Part shown: piece by piece, positions 47,577 to 59,202 of the stretch
Layout of the letters: each line of letters opens with the position of its first letter
How positions within the stretch are numbered: the stretch's first letter is position 1
Assembly (NCBI RefSeq): GCF_003589595.1
Contig: NW_020654422.1
Span: 9,739,155-9,803,154, forward strand
Direction: 5' to 3'
Source: Hyposmocoma kahamanoa
Taxonomy: Eukaryota; Arthropoda; Insecta; Lepidoptera; Cosmopterigidae
Length of the DNA: 64,000 nucleotides
Made by a program: the position numbers and the translations under genes
Notes under the pieces: generated by a model
What the model was told of the DNA's origin: nothing
Seen by the model: the letters and a program-made list of their open reading frames with translations, nothing else
The model's database searches: none

Positions 47577-48333
47577 TCTTGCAAATTTTCGAAAGACACA
47601 AAAACAACCTGTTTTCTACTGTTGTAGGTACAGAACCAGGTGGTTATAAAAGTGTCCTTTTAATCAAATTTTTAGCACACACTTAAAATTATTTTTCATT
47701 AAAATTATGTTTCGTTTACTTCAATCTGCAATCATATCTTATCTCATTTTATCTAACCACTCACCAATTTTTGCTTCTCACCAAATGTACATGTTACCGC
47801 CCTCTACCCAAGTTTGTTAAAACAACTTGCCTTCCGTCTCGCCTGGTGTCGCCTATGAGCAATAAATGGGTCTGCTTTGCAGATAGCAGCTTTGTAAGAA
47901 CTACGAGAACTTCGTCAATTTTCCGACAGATGGCAGCATGCACCGTGTTACGAAAAATTAAGTTACACTTCCTATCATATTAGGTTGAAAATAATAAATA
48001 ATGATCAGTGTAACCAACAGACGTTATGCCTATTGTATTTATTAGCTTTGATATTTTCAGGAAATGATAAAAAATACTGCCACGTAAATTATGACACAAA
48101 GTTGATTTCTTTGCCATTACCATACTCTTTGGTTTTGATACACCTACAATTAATTTTGATTGCATTTTGTCAGAGTGTATAAAAATCACTACGTTGCAAG
48201 TTTGTCGTGATAACGAACAAAAGGTCTTTGGTGATACAAAGTGAAATATTGTTGCCTTCTTTATATTAGTTCTTTGTTAAGAATATTAAAGTACAAATTA
48301 TCCTTCAACATATTTTGCAATAAGTGTTACGCA
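47577..48333. other. Short intergenic region between genes A and B
   Basis: About 760 bases with the 3' UTR of A (ATTAAA 47698-47703) and the 5' flank of B. No repeat recognised. Confidence 0.5.
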
Positions 48334-51300
48334 ATGCCCTGTGGGAAGAAGCCCATCGTTAAAACTTGGGACCATTCGAGACTTATTAAGGTAATAAAGC
48401 CATCCCGGTATCAGCAAAATGAAGCCTCTGTCAAACAACACTGGAAAAATGTTGTTAAGGATTTGGAAGATTCTTACAAAGATGAAAAGGTTAGTTTTTC
48501 ATTACTCCTTTTCAGATTTTACTAGAATACTTATTGGTTCCTGTTTTACAATTTTATTTCAATTAACTTTTATGGGGGTATTATATTGCCTTAATTTGAA
48601 TAAATGCAACCAAATATAAATGCAAAAAAAATACATTGAGTAGGACACAAAACCGCCAATGGGAACAGGTCAAAAAATTAAAATTATTAAATTATAATAA
48701 TGGTTTAAATAGCTTACACTAATTCCAAACATTTTACAAATCATATTCACAGGACCAGACGATTTTAATATTTCAAGAATCTGAACTTTCTTCATACATA
48801 TGCATTTTCAAAATCAGTTGTTCAAAATATTTGATTACGCGAATCTTACTAGGAGCCGATTAAGAAAGAATATGCGTTATACTCCGGGGCAGAACCACCT
48901 ATGCTTTAATAAATTTTTATTTTTAAAAAAATATCTATAAGATTTCAATGAAATTCTAGTCCTATTTAAAAAATATCTATGTGTAGCTTATACTATGTGT
49001 ACTAACAGATATTTATTGGTGGTTCTGACGGGGAGAATGCTCCGCAGCACAACCTCATTGAATTAAAGTTCACGACGAAACTTGTGATATAGATATTTTT
49101 GAAAAAATAAAAATGTATTAAAGCTTAGGTTCTGCCCCGGAGTATGACGCAAGAAAACGCGGAATATGGCGCTCAAAAATATTACAAGCAGTTGAAACAT
49201 TAATAAAGGCATGTGCTATGAGAAATTAGCTTTATTTGATCATTCCAATAATGACACTTAGGTACCGCCCTACGACGCTACAGGAAAATTTGAAACTTGT
49301 TTTTGTACCTGATTGACACCACTTTGTCGTAGGTATCTTCGCACTTTTCTGAGCCCGATGCTCTCAAAAATGTTTCTATTAGCAGTAAAGTGACACCTGT
49401 GACATATCGTATTATGAATACAAACTACATGGACCCGATATACTACCACGATGACCATCAACATGTCGACCAAAATGATCATCAATGTGTTACTTATGTT
49501 ATTGACGGTTGTAGTTAATAAAAACATCGAGACTAACACTTTTCTGACTGACTGGAAAACAGGTCAAGTCACGGAAGAAAAAAACAATGGAAGTGCCTTA
49601 AGCCTCGATTACTATCGGAGCCGGTGTCACCAAAATGCACACAAACAAATGATAAACGCTACGAAATCTTGATAATGATTGGTCATAGTTTCTAATTTAA
49701 AAAGATGTAACAAATTCTGGATTGTTAATATAATTTAAACTTTACCCAGTCGCTATATCCTTGAAAGTTCAATACCTTTATTGCAAGTTATGATGACATT
49801 TTGATTTTATATTGAAATTTAATTCGACGTGTTGCCATCTTGCGGCTAGTACCTGGACTAAGACGAACGATTAACATCTGAATCGATTCGATGAACACAA
49901 AATTGAAAGTTTAATAAGATGTACCTACCGATGATATGAAATACTACTACGGATAATATTTTTTGTATGGCTGTTATTTTTGCACTCCAAAACAGAACAA
50001 TAAGGCATGTTCCTGCGATTTTAGAGAATTTGCGCGATAGCAAAAATGGCGGACAACTAACCACTTCTACTATATTTATTGTTCTGTGGGTCAAGTAGTC
50101 CGTAGTGCCACAAAAAACTTAACCCTTCCACTTTGTCTGAATTCCGTCCTTTTACATTGTGATGTAGCAGTAGAGCTCCTTATGAAAGAGGTAGTTTAGG
50201 GAAATACTGCCACCATTAATATTAATGATATGCCTATGACTGTGACTATTTCTGGCACCAAGCAGTAATGTCGTTTCGATTTCGAAGGGTTAAAGATGCG
50301 GGTAAAATTATAGGCACATGGTCAACTTATGTTGAGACATAAGTTGACTCAGAGACTCAGATCTTTGCGATTTAAACCTGTGAGTGGCACTGTAACTGCT
50401 AAGGACAGCCGTTTCGCTTGCCACTAGGCGCACGACTCTAGTTCGTCTCGTAATTTAGTATATATTATTATTATTCTCCGTACATATCAGAGATAATAGA
50501 GAGAAAAGATAGTGTTGATGCAGACAACATTCAAAATATCCGGAGAGAACCAATATTCTAGCAGCATTCCAGTCTAATTTCAAAAGAGCCGCCTCACAGT
50601 GACAGTACTGCTCCTAGCTACACGTAGGCGACAATACGTTGGCTGCACGGGATTGAGAAGAGCACGTTCACGATGTTATTTCATTGGACATTCCAAAGGC
50701 TTTTGAAAGCTTGAGCATACCACTGTTTTATACATTTAACTCTGGACCGATTCAATGGTCTGGTAGCTATCTTTAGTAAAAACCGAGACGCCCGTTTACC
50801 TCTATTGCAACGTTGCTTGGTCGCAGAGCTGGTTCGAGCTATCGTTCCCGCTCACTGCACAGCTACATTCACAGGCAGTTTCAGGTTTGCATCATCCAGT
50901 TACTGAAGTGAATTACTCCGTCCTCTCCGTAACATTTCAAGAAATAATACTTTTAAGTTTAGCTTATGGTTTTGAAATATCAAAGGAATGCTCTTAACAT
51001 GTCCCAGCATTTTACTTTTTTTATACAACATTGCTTGATGCTTATTAATCATTCATATGTATTTTCTTACTTGTAAGTATACCTGTATGTATACAAGCAA
51101 CTGGCTAATATATATTAATGTGTACATTTTAGTTATGTGTATTTTATTTATTTATTTAATTGATGTTCGGGTACGTCACTATGCAAAATCATTGCTGGAA
51201 ACGCACAACGTCTTCCAGCAAATCGTCGCCGCCTTACTTTCTCAAACTCGTATATTAAAGCAGAAAGTTACTGAAATGCAAAAAATGATTTGTATATACG

Positions 51301-54300
51301 AAGCTCATATTTACGCACTAGCTTTTACCTATTCTTAAAGTAATGCATCCAAATTAATACCCTTGACAAGAAATTTAAAATAAATAGAAAGTTTTTCCAT
51401 CTCCTGAATAATCTCTCTTTGTAAGATACGAGTTTGAGAAAGTAAAGGGACGAAATGCTGAGTTAACCCGCAGCTCATATATACCCCATAAAGTACATTT
51501 ATATTTAATGTCTTTAGTTTTGTAAATATAAATAATGTGTATTTTTATTTTTGTACTGTTGTGATATTGTTTTTCTTTATTACACTTAAATTTTTGTTTA
51601 TACAATCTAAAAGTGATAGCACATGCTTTTCTTTTCTATTTATTTATTTTTTTCTTATTTATTGTTTGTATTACTTTTTGTTTTTTTACTTCTGGTGTCA
51701 TTTGTAGTAAGCAAATAAATGTCTTTTCGTTCGTCAAACAATAAGACAGGTTAGTTTTATAATGTAATGTGTTAACTGCCTCCGTGGCCGAACGGTTACC
51801 ATGCCGGACTGCCACGCAGAGGCCCCAGGTTCGATTCCCGGGCCGGGAGAAATATTTATATGGCCTACATTTATTTCTCTCGTAAGTTTGGGTGTAATAT
51901 GTGGTTATCTATGTGTGTCTATGGCACCCGCGACACAGGGTTTCCCTAGTGCGGGGCTATGTTTAATGTGTACGTTATTATTATTATTAATTTTTCGCCC
52001 TGTGTATAAAGTTCACAAGATTTCTACGTCATGCACCAGAAATTAATATGTTATGTGTAGACATGAAAAATACTGTACTATTTTCTTGAAGCTATTTGTG
52101 TTTTACGAAAGGTGACAATTTTTCACACACCAGTTGATTATCATTTATATTTGGTTGACTTATTCAGTGACGTTCTATTTATTTGAATAAATGTATGTTT
52201 TTTTAAACACATATATATGTCGGTATCAGATCACGATAACCATACTTCACTGCAAAGTATACGTTAGATGTTTAGTTCAGCGTTTCTGAATAATAATGAT
52301 GTCTTCCAATTTTCGTAAAATTTAAATGACACCGAGTCTTGGATTTTAGAAATAGTACCATACTGCAATAAAAGAGATTAGAAATTGTCATAAAATTGTA
52401 TAAATTTACATTGAAACCGTGGTAGCTAAATGGTTTGACCTCTCAAGGAGAGGTCGTGGCTTCGTATCCGGACTCGCCGCACCTCTGAGTTTCTCGAAAT
52501 TTTTGTGCGAAATTTAATTAGAAATTTACCATGAGCTTTTCGGTGTAGGAAAACATCGTGATGAAACCCACACATCGAAGCAGTTTCACAATATTCGGAA
52601 AACGTGTGAAGTACCAAACCAAAACCAAACCTCGTTTTGCCAGCGTTGCGGACTAAGGCTTAAACCCTCGCCTGAGCAGTGGGAGGTTGTTGTTAATGAT
52701 GATGATGATAATGAAGTTTACATTAATCTTTTCACCAGTTCTGGGAAACGAACGCAGATACAGTCCGCGGACTGGTGGGACCGTTAATCTTCGAGAGATT
52801 GGCGAAGATATTTTTTCTTCCAGTGGAAGCTACACAGTATATTCCACGTTCTGAAACTTCCTCGCCTCGTCCTTCCATAGACTACTATACTGCAGAAGAG
52901 CGCTTAATTCGCGTAAGTATTATAATCTTATGTAGTTTTAGCGTAAAGTTGCTGTTGAGATCTTTTACGTGTAGAGTATTTTAGCTAAGTAAATATAAGT
53001 AAGTATATCTGATAGTATTTATTGTATTACCTGTGATACTAGTATATCGCCATTAACAAAATACATCATTTAGGCACATGTCTCTCAGATTACTCATAGT
53101 AAAAAACTAAACGTTATATTTCAGGTTTCCAAACCGAGTGCGCGAGCATTATCAATAATAAGCAATTTAACAGCAGGATTGAGCGATGAACAAGTGAACG
53201 AGCAATCTGAGGAATGGACAGTATCATCAGGTTCGCAACCAAAGAAAAATGAAGAAGTATCCACAAAGTCTATACTAACAATTACACTATCTACGGCGTT
53301 AAAATCTAGACAATCTATACTTGGAAAATCAGTATCAAAAATGTTTTCTAGATCGTTCTCTAGGTTCAACAAGAGTTCTACCCAAAAATTTGGCAGTAAA
53401 AAAACATTTATGTCTGAATCATCACTCGAAGAACCTGCTTTCACCGACGACGATATTCTTGTTCATCAGAGGAGCAAAACGGGAGGCAAGCAGAAGTTAC
53501 GACTACAAGAAAAGTAAACCTTTTTTTATTTTATTGCACTATCACTATGCTCATATATTATTCTCTACTTTTGTAACTCTTATGAAATCTATCAATTTCA
53601 AAACCTAGCAGCGTACTTTTGTATTTCGTGGTACAGGCGTCGACGACCTCTAAAGCTCGTAAACCCTCACTTTGAGATGCTTTATTGCAACGATTCGGAG
53701 ACTGATATGATCAAATGGAATTCCAAGTATAAACAGAAGAAGTTCGAAATATCTGCCTCTGATGAATACAGTAAGAAAGCTGAAATATTAACTAAACAGG
53801 TATACTTAGACCTTTTTTAAAATTATTCAAACAATTCTTCGGTGTAAATATAGCTTCATGAATTAAATAGAATATAAACGAGAATCGTCCGTGGTATCCC
53901 GAACTTTCATCTCAAATAGATTTAGATCCCGATGTAATGTGTACGAAATAAAAATGTTAACAGTGGTTCTAATCAGATGAATGTCTCATCTCACTCAAAC
54001 ACAAATGCATAGTCACTTTTACTACATTTAGCCGATTTTCGTCATTATCATAATCGTTTTTTCTGAAGAGAGAATAGCTTTAGCCCATAATACATGTGAA
54101 TTGGGAATTTCACAAGAGTTTTGTGAACCTAGTGTGATATGTAGGTTTTTCACGAATTTTTCCTTCTGCGTTAAGGTAAGTGATAAATTACCAATCTCCA
54201 ATGAAGTGAACGTTTGATCACCTTCTATATAAATTAACTGTTTTATAACTTCTATTCTTCTAGATTGCTTACGAATTCTTTGAATGGTGGGATGGTCTGG

Positions 54301-55156
54301 GAGCCCTGGACTTTAAGAGTGAAATTAAACGACCGAAAGATATTGAAGACCTATTCCAGGTAAAAAAAGAAAGAATGTTTGTTTTGATATCAGGTATTTA
54401 AAACATGTTTTTAATATGACCTTGATTTAAATTTATTTTAGATCTGGTTTGATGAACATGCGTCACGAGGTTTGATGTTGGATCCGAAAATACTGCCATG
54501 CGTGCAGGAGAGCATTGCCACCTATGTGGGAGCACCGGAGGTATGTGCAGGGGCGAGAGTACGTGATGTGTAACATATAAGGTGGTGACTGACCATGCAG
54601 TTAATTTTTGCGTAACGTGCTCGTCCCGGTTGTATAAATTTTTAACAAATCCCTATGAATCTAAGTTTTAGATCAGTACAGCACGTCGCGAGCGCATTGT
54701 CTTACCTAAGTGCGTGCATATCATGCATCATCACAAACTTTTGAATTCTAGTAAGGTTTTTTTTTCGTTTGGAGTAAGTCATTATTAAGTAAAACCTCAG
54801 AACTTTTTTAGCCGTGGGGCGACGGCTTAAGAATACATTGTCGCCTCCCCATACATGCCCGTGGGGGTCGTAAGAGGCGACCGAGGGCGTCACAAGTGTC
54901 CATCTGCTTAGCATTGTGGTAGGCTCTGTGCCGACTGGATAGCGACCACAGTACACACGGCGGAAAACCCTCCACAGTGAAACGCTTTTGCGAATCGCGT
55001 TCAGGGATCAGTTGGTGTACATCCAGTGCATTTGGCCAGACCGGCAAAATGATAGTGACGGAGTGAAGATATTTGTGTTTTCCATCCGTTACTCTCATCT
55101 CTGGACTGTATTCGCACTTTCCATCAGGCGCGGTGCAGTCATTTTGTCGAGTCGCA

Positions 55157-55192
<36 letters not shown>

Positions 55193-56224
55193 AAGAGTCA
55201 CAACAGTTCGTCATTCGACATTTTGATTGCGAATACCGTTCACGGCCGAGCCGAACTCTGTGTTTAAAAGGAGCAATGGTACCGGTCAGTCGACAAATGC
55301 CGTAGCGTCTCAAGCTCGCCGTGAATAGTCAGATTAAGATTTAAATTCACGATACTATAAGAACGATACAACGTCCAAAGTGCCAAGCTTGATATTGTGC
55401 TATTTACTGTACCTACCAAATTTGTGTACAAAATATTCTTGCAATATATGATCATTTGGCTAAAGCGTTAACAACGTTTAGGTATGTGTAGGAAGACTAG
55501 ATAAAAATAGTAAGTTTTCATACGAGTGCCTCACTAATCGGCCTTAATGAGAGCGCCTCACAATAATATTTTTAGCACGATGTAATAACATATTTGTTTG
55601 CTAAATCGATTTCCTCTTTCTTTTTCAGACATCGTGCCCAGCAGTACTGAGGCGAATGATCGCAGGAGACATCGAGGCTGAGACAAGAGGCGCCCACACC
55701 ATCGCTTTCAACACTTCCCTGCCACTGAAGATGAAACACATTTCACCTAATAACAACACAACAGAGCTATGGCACGCCGTTAGGATTCCCGAAGATTTGC
55801 GTTCCATGGCCTGTGTATGGGGGGAGATTACGCATCTTACGTAAGTTATTTTTAAAGATTAAGATTTTAAAGGATACTGTACGTCTTTCATAAATGCATT
55901 CACTACCAAAAATCTTTCAAATATTACGAATGTGCGTTTACTTCTCTTCTTGTTCATTGTTTTTGCTACTTAAATCACAAATCTATCCTCCTCAGATCTA
56001 CGAAGGAGTTCCAAAAATGGCTGCAGCAACGTCCTTATTTACCAATGCCACCATTCCTTAAGGGTCTTGACCAGCCAAACGACAAAAAGCAACTATTCGT
56101 GGTCCCATCCGACTTTATGATCAGGTACAAGAGTGATGACACGTCTAGTACCGAACTTGCGCTACCTATTTCAGAGTTCTCCCTTGAGATTAAAGAAGTG
56201 CTGAACAGGCTCATGAATGAATAA
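48334..56224 (+). CDS. Spliced paralogue B, 505 residues, eight exons (unidentified family)
   Basis: Exons: 48334-48489, 52739-52912, 53125-53513, 53637-53799, 54264-54359, 54442-54540, 55629-55840, 55996-56224; AG/GT at every junction, one 1518-base frame, TAA 56222-56224. An in-frame ATG at 48241 is an alternative start; 48334 fits the exon 1 length of gene A. Blocks matching A: IFERLAKIFFLPVEA (exon 2), IKWNSKYKQKKFE (exon 4), IAYEFFEWWDGLGALD and IEDLFQIWFDEHASRG (exons 5-6), ELWHAVRIPEDLRSM (exon 7) and KEFQKWLQQRPYLPMPPFL (exon 8). Exon 6 is 99 bases in both genes and exons 7 and 8 differ by only three bases. B has an enlarged Ser/Lys-rich exon 3, absent from A, and introns swollen by transposons. 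The exon 3 donor (GTAAAC) is weak. Function not recognised. ATTAAA at 56247. Confidence 0.82.
48881..49143. mobile_element. MITE in intron 1 of gene B
   Basis: The ends ACTCCGGGGCAGAACC (48881) and GGTTCTGCCCCGGAGT (49128-49143) are perfect inverted repeats, with inverted similarity extending about 55 bp inward (GCTTTAATA, ATTTTTATTTTT). The length is about 263 bp and there is no coding content. Confidence 0.88.
49150..50185. other. Gene B intron 1, unassigned part
   Basis: No repeat or exon recognised; open frames here lack protein-like motifs. Confidence 0.4.
50190..50460 (+). repeat. Dispersed repeat family 5, copy 5, in gene B intron 1
   Basis: GGGAAATACTGCCACCATTA start, GGCACCAAGCAGTAATGTCG, TCAGATCTTTGCGATTTAAA and an end near CACTAGGCGCACGACT. 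It has a small internal duplication around ACTTATGTTGAGACATAAGT. Confidence 0.75.
50465..51200. other. Gene B intron 1, unassigned part
   Basis: No exon or known repeat recognised before the MITE at 51215. Confidence 0.4.
51215..51450 (-). mobile_element. MITE with TIRs, copy 2 of a pair, in gene B intron 1
   Basis: The ends GCCTTACTTTCTCAAACTCG and ATACGAGTTTGAGAAAGTAA are inverted repeats. The interior is the reverse complement of the 12275-12535 element. Inverted similarity may extend a little further out (CAGCAAATCGTC and GACGAAATGCTG). Confidence 0.75.
51455..51770. other. Gene B intron 1, AT-rich part
   Basis: T-rich DNA, no feature recognised. Confidence 0.45.
51775..51990 (+). repeat. 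SINE family 1, full copy, in gene B intron 1
   Basis: An intact tRNA-like head (TGGCCGAACGG; GGTTCGATTCC) and body, with a (TTA)n end. It is in the sense orientation relative to gene B. Confidence 0.9.
52411..52712 (+). repeat. tRNA-derived SINE, family 3, ending just before gene B exon 2
   Basis: The head CCGTGGTAGCTAAATGGTTT has an A box (TAGCTAAATGG). The body includes AACATCGTGATGAAACCCAC and the typical end GCCTGAGCAGTGGGAGG, followed by (GAT)n. Only one copy is in the window, but the arrangement is that of well-known lepidopteran elements ending in GAT repeats. It ends about 25 bases before the exon 2 acceptor at 52738. Confidence 0.8.
54800..55187 (+). mobile_element. Truncated non-LTR element with 29-base poly-A tail, in gene B intron 6
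   Basis: A 350-base GC-richer segment (about 54800-55150) with TGCCCGTGGGGGTCGTAAGA, CAAGTGTCCATCTGCTTAGC and GGCGCGGTGCAGTCATTTTG ends in a pure A run (55159-55187). The poly-A and composition indicate a retroposed 3' end in the sense orientation. No coding motif remains. Confidence 0.7.
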
Positions 56225-56246
56225 ATTGTGACTATGTAATTCGACA

Positions 56247-56252
56247 ATTAAA
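56247..56252 (+). promoter_or_regulatory. Candidate polyadenylation signal of gene B
   Basis: ATTAAA 23 bases after the stop codon. Alternative AATAAA hexamers lie near 56555 and 56577. Confidence 0.4.
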
Positions 56253-56254
56253 TA

Positions 56255-57050
56255 CATATTATTTATCGAAAATTAAAAAAGATTCTCCTTTTGAAAACAT
56301 GCCTATCAAATTGTTCATGTTACACCTTCAATATTGTTGTATTTATTTATTTTGTTATATTTATTGTTAGTTTTGTTGTATTTGTATACGCGTATGCGTA
56401 TACCTACATCATAGAAAGATTCTGTATTATATAAAAAAAAATTATTGAAGTTGTAAAGTTGAATACAATTGATTCTACTTTTTAATTCGGCATAACTTAA
56501 AAAAGACCATATTATATTATATGTTGACTTTCTTTTGTGTAGTTGTATCCATTAATAAAATGTATCTAATTTCTTAATAAAACCATTACGCCTTTATTAT
56601 ACCATCGAAAATAATAAAAATATTTTGTTGAAATAAGATTGTTGTTGTTATTATATTTTACTATTTCAATAGAAGTTGCTATAAAGCTACAATTCAAGTT
56701 GCCACACTTGACGAAAACATGCAATGCGTTGAAAATCGCAACACCTATGATTCATATTTACATGTTGATCAATCAATCATATGTGATATATCAGTCAAGA
56801 TTATTCATATAGTTCAGGATTATTAACTAACATAGCGTCACTGCGCTACAAATAGCTGGTGTTCGACGCAGTAACGGTTTCAATAATAATAATAATAATA
56901 ATCATCATCATCTCTCCCATTCACATAAAAATCTAACACTTGCAAGCGAGAACTTCTACTTTGCGACCCAGCGGTGCCCATATAAATGACCCCGAAACAG
57001 CTCGAATTTCAAAATCATTTGGACTGCCTACAGGACTGTGTCTCTGTGGA
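56255..57050. other. Intergenic DNA
   Basis: AT-rich with an (AAT)n/(ATC)n microsatellite around 56880-56912. No gene recognised. Confidence 0.45.
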
Positions 57051-57059
57051 GAACATTAG

Positions 57060-57610
57060 CAACAGGTTTATAGAAACTGTCCTCAAGGTTGGATCTAAAT
57101 TCTTTTAAAGCTCTGAGACGTCTTCTTATCCACAATACCGCAGTCTTCGAAGACAAGAGTCTTCGAGCAGTACGTGCTGCCAGCGATGACCTTACAGCTC
57201 TGAGACGTAGTCGCTTACTATGGCCTTCATAAAAAAGCTCAAAGTTATTGAACTAGCTATGGAGCGAGCAATACTCGGCATTTCTCTGCGTGATTGAATC
57301 AGAAATGAGGAGATCCGAAGAACGAAAGTCACCGACATAGGTCAAGAGATTAGCAAGCTAGGGTGGCAGTGAGCAGGGCACACATAGCTCGTAAAACTGA
57401 CAGCTGTTGGGGCAGAAAGGTTCTTGAATGAAGACCACGAAACGGAAGGCGTTCATTGCGACAGCCCGCTACTAGATGGACGGGTGACCTAGTAAGGGCG
57501 GCGGGTAACCGATGGATGCTCGTCGCGTCCGACCTTCTAGTCTGGAAATGTTTTGGGGAAGCCTATGTTCAGCAGTGGACATCCGGCAGATATGATTATG
57601 ATGTTAGAAG
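57060..57610 (+). pseudogene. RTE-type LINE, C-terminal remnant
   Basis: From about 57224 a single frame with three stops reads IELAMERAILGISLRD, RNEEIRRTKVTDIGQEISKL, GHIARKT, RWTGDLVRAAGNRWM and finally GEAYVQQWTSG. This is the conserved C-terminus of RTE-clade endonuclease/reverse transcriptase proteins. The 3' end (GTTCAGCAGTGGACATCCGG, then GATTATGATG) is typical too. The upstream part (57060-57220) is probably the same element, more degraded. Non-functional. Confidence 0.85.
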
Positions 57611-57954
57611 TTAGCTAGAGACTGATGTCCAAACTAGGTAGATAGTGTGTTTTGGGACACCAGGTGGTCGATTCAGGACCTTACGGTAACTCAGTTGTTA
57701 AACCATTCGATTTGATATCGTACGATTTCTTTTCATTTTTATTCACAACACCCGAGTCTGTCGTATTCGAAATCGACTTGAAATGACGTCACACCCGTAC
57801 CCGACGTACCCGATTAGTGGAACTTCTCGACCGGCAAAGGTTACAAACGTTAAACAGAACACAGTTATCGAATGAAAGTTACCGAACGTCCTATTGATTA
57901 CAAAGCAATAATGTAATATGGCAATCTATTATTATTTTAAATAAAGTCTGGATT

Positions 57955-58186
57955 TTGTTCAATTTTATTAATTTATTTAATACTGATTTTGTATCTAATT
58001 CTTTTGACCTTCATGCAATCCGCCTTTGGAACGCGCTCCTGCTAAATATAAGACAAGCTCAGACTAAATTATCTTTCAAGCGCATGTTGCGCAATTATCT
58101 TTTTGATAATCTTCTAGATCTCTCTAGAAGACTCTGCAGAATGTTATTGTGGGTACTTGTATATTATTAATTAATATTATGTTTAC

Positions 58187-58227
<41 letters not shown>

Positions 58228-58505
58228 ATATATTTGTTATACATATATATATGTATTGTTTATTGTATATTTATATACTTATATTGAGTACATTTATGCT
58301 GTATTATGTTTATTTTATACTGTATAAATTAACCATAAAATATAGGCTTATGATTATTTTTTTCTGTTTTATATATAGCGCCAACCTTTTGTGTTTTTCC
58401 GTTTGGCGCCATGGTTGACTGGTAGAGAATGCCTTATGGTATTAAGTCCGCCATTTGTACATTAACGTATTGTGCAAAAAGATTAAATAAATAAATAAAT
58501 AAGTA
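57955..58505 (+). pseudogene. LINE C-terminus plus 3' UTR (jockey/CR1-like), 5'-truncated
   Basis: The first frame holds DLHAIRLWNALLLNIRQAQT and SFKRMLRNYLF, resembling the LWN..P..IR / FKR.L...L end of jockey/CR1-type LINE proteins. An AT-rich 3' UTR follows with an (AT)n run, a segment shared with 34886-35010, and a terminal (AAAT)n tail at about 58486-58502. Confidence 0.65.
58190..58225. repeat. (AT)n microsatellite
   Basis: Alternating AT tract within the LINE 3' UTR; a shorter form is present in the 34.87 kb copy. Confidence 0.85.
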
Positions 58506-58634
58506 ATTTATAAATGTATATAAAAGGATTTTCATTTTTCTTATAATCTATTTCACCAACTTACTCCGTAAACACTGTTGGATAACGATATCCTATCCGA
58601 TATCGTCACTACCAAAAGACAATTATAGTGCCTC

Positions 58635-58745
58635 AAGTAGAGATGAAACGGATATCCGGTATCCGGCCTGTCCGGCCCATTTTTACTATCCGGCCCGATA
58701 CCGGATAGTAGAACGATATCCGGCCTGATACCGAATATTTAAAAC
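58635..58745. repeat. Degenerate short-period repeat (ATCCGG)
   Basis: Repeated ATATCCGG, TATCCGGCC and GATACCGG motifs in both orientations over about 100 bases. They are probably the subterminal part of a DNA transposon; no end or transposase is visible. Confidence 0.55.
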
Positions 58746-58749
58746 TGAG

Positions 58750-59200
58750 GAAAGTGCTTAGCCAGTACGCCAAATAAATTGATCTATTAATGATAATAAT
58801 AGTATAAACAGCAACTACAGGATCGTTGACAATCTGTTTATTACTTGTAACACAATGAACTATGGAGTGAGTTAGATAACGTTATCTTTAAATTTAGTAC
58901 TAAAATTCAATAAAGGCAAATTATAGTGGAGGAAGACCAATTATTCTGCATTAAATGGTAAAAGTTGGTTCAGCTTCAGAGGGTAGTTTGTCATTACAAA
59001 CTCATGCAAACCTTGTTAATTTTTAAGTACTAATTTTTAAATAATTATAAGAATAAATGTATTATATCAAATGTACACACGAATACATAATATTAACTAA
59101 ATGATGATATACTATAATACATATAAAATATGTAGTATAATGAATGTATAAAATAAGACTATACATAAATACGTGAAATTTAAACAAAAACTCTAACATG
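58750..59200. other. AT-rich intergenic DNA
   Basis: No feature recognised. Confidence 0.45.
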
Positions 59201-59202
59201 AG

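Noticed and set aside
48752..48846. Stretch after CACAG at 48751 as exon 2 of gene B
   Set aside because: It runs into a stop without a usable donor and aligns poorly to gene A. The exon at 52739-52912 fits phase, length and sequence.
49451..49672. 73-codon plus-strand open frame in gene B intron 1
   Set aside because: Composition and context give no support, and no similarity to gene A exon 2.
52832..52912. Acceptor TTCTTCCAG at 52831 as the start of gene B exon 2
   Set aside because: It would break the phase from exon 1. The acceptor at 52738 keeps the frame and adds the block matching gene A (IFERLAKIFFLP).
58149..58418. 89-codon frame rich in Tyr and Ile
   Set aside because: It is a translation of the (AT)n microsatellite and LINE 3' UTR.
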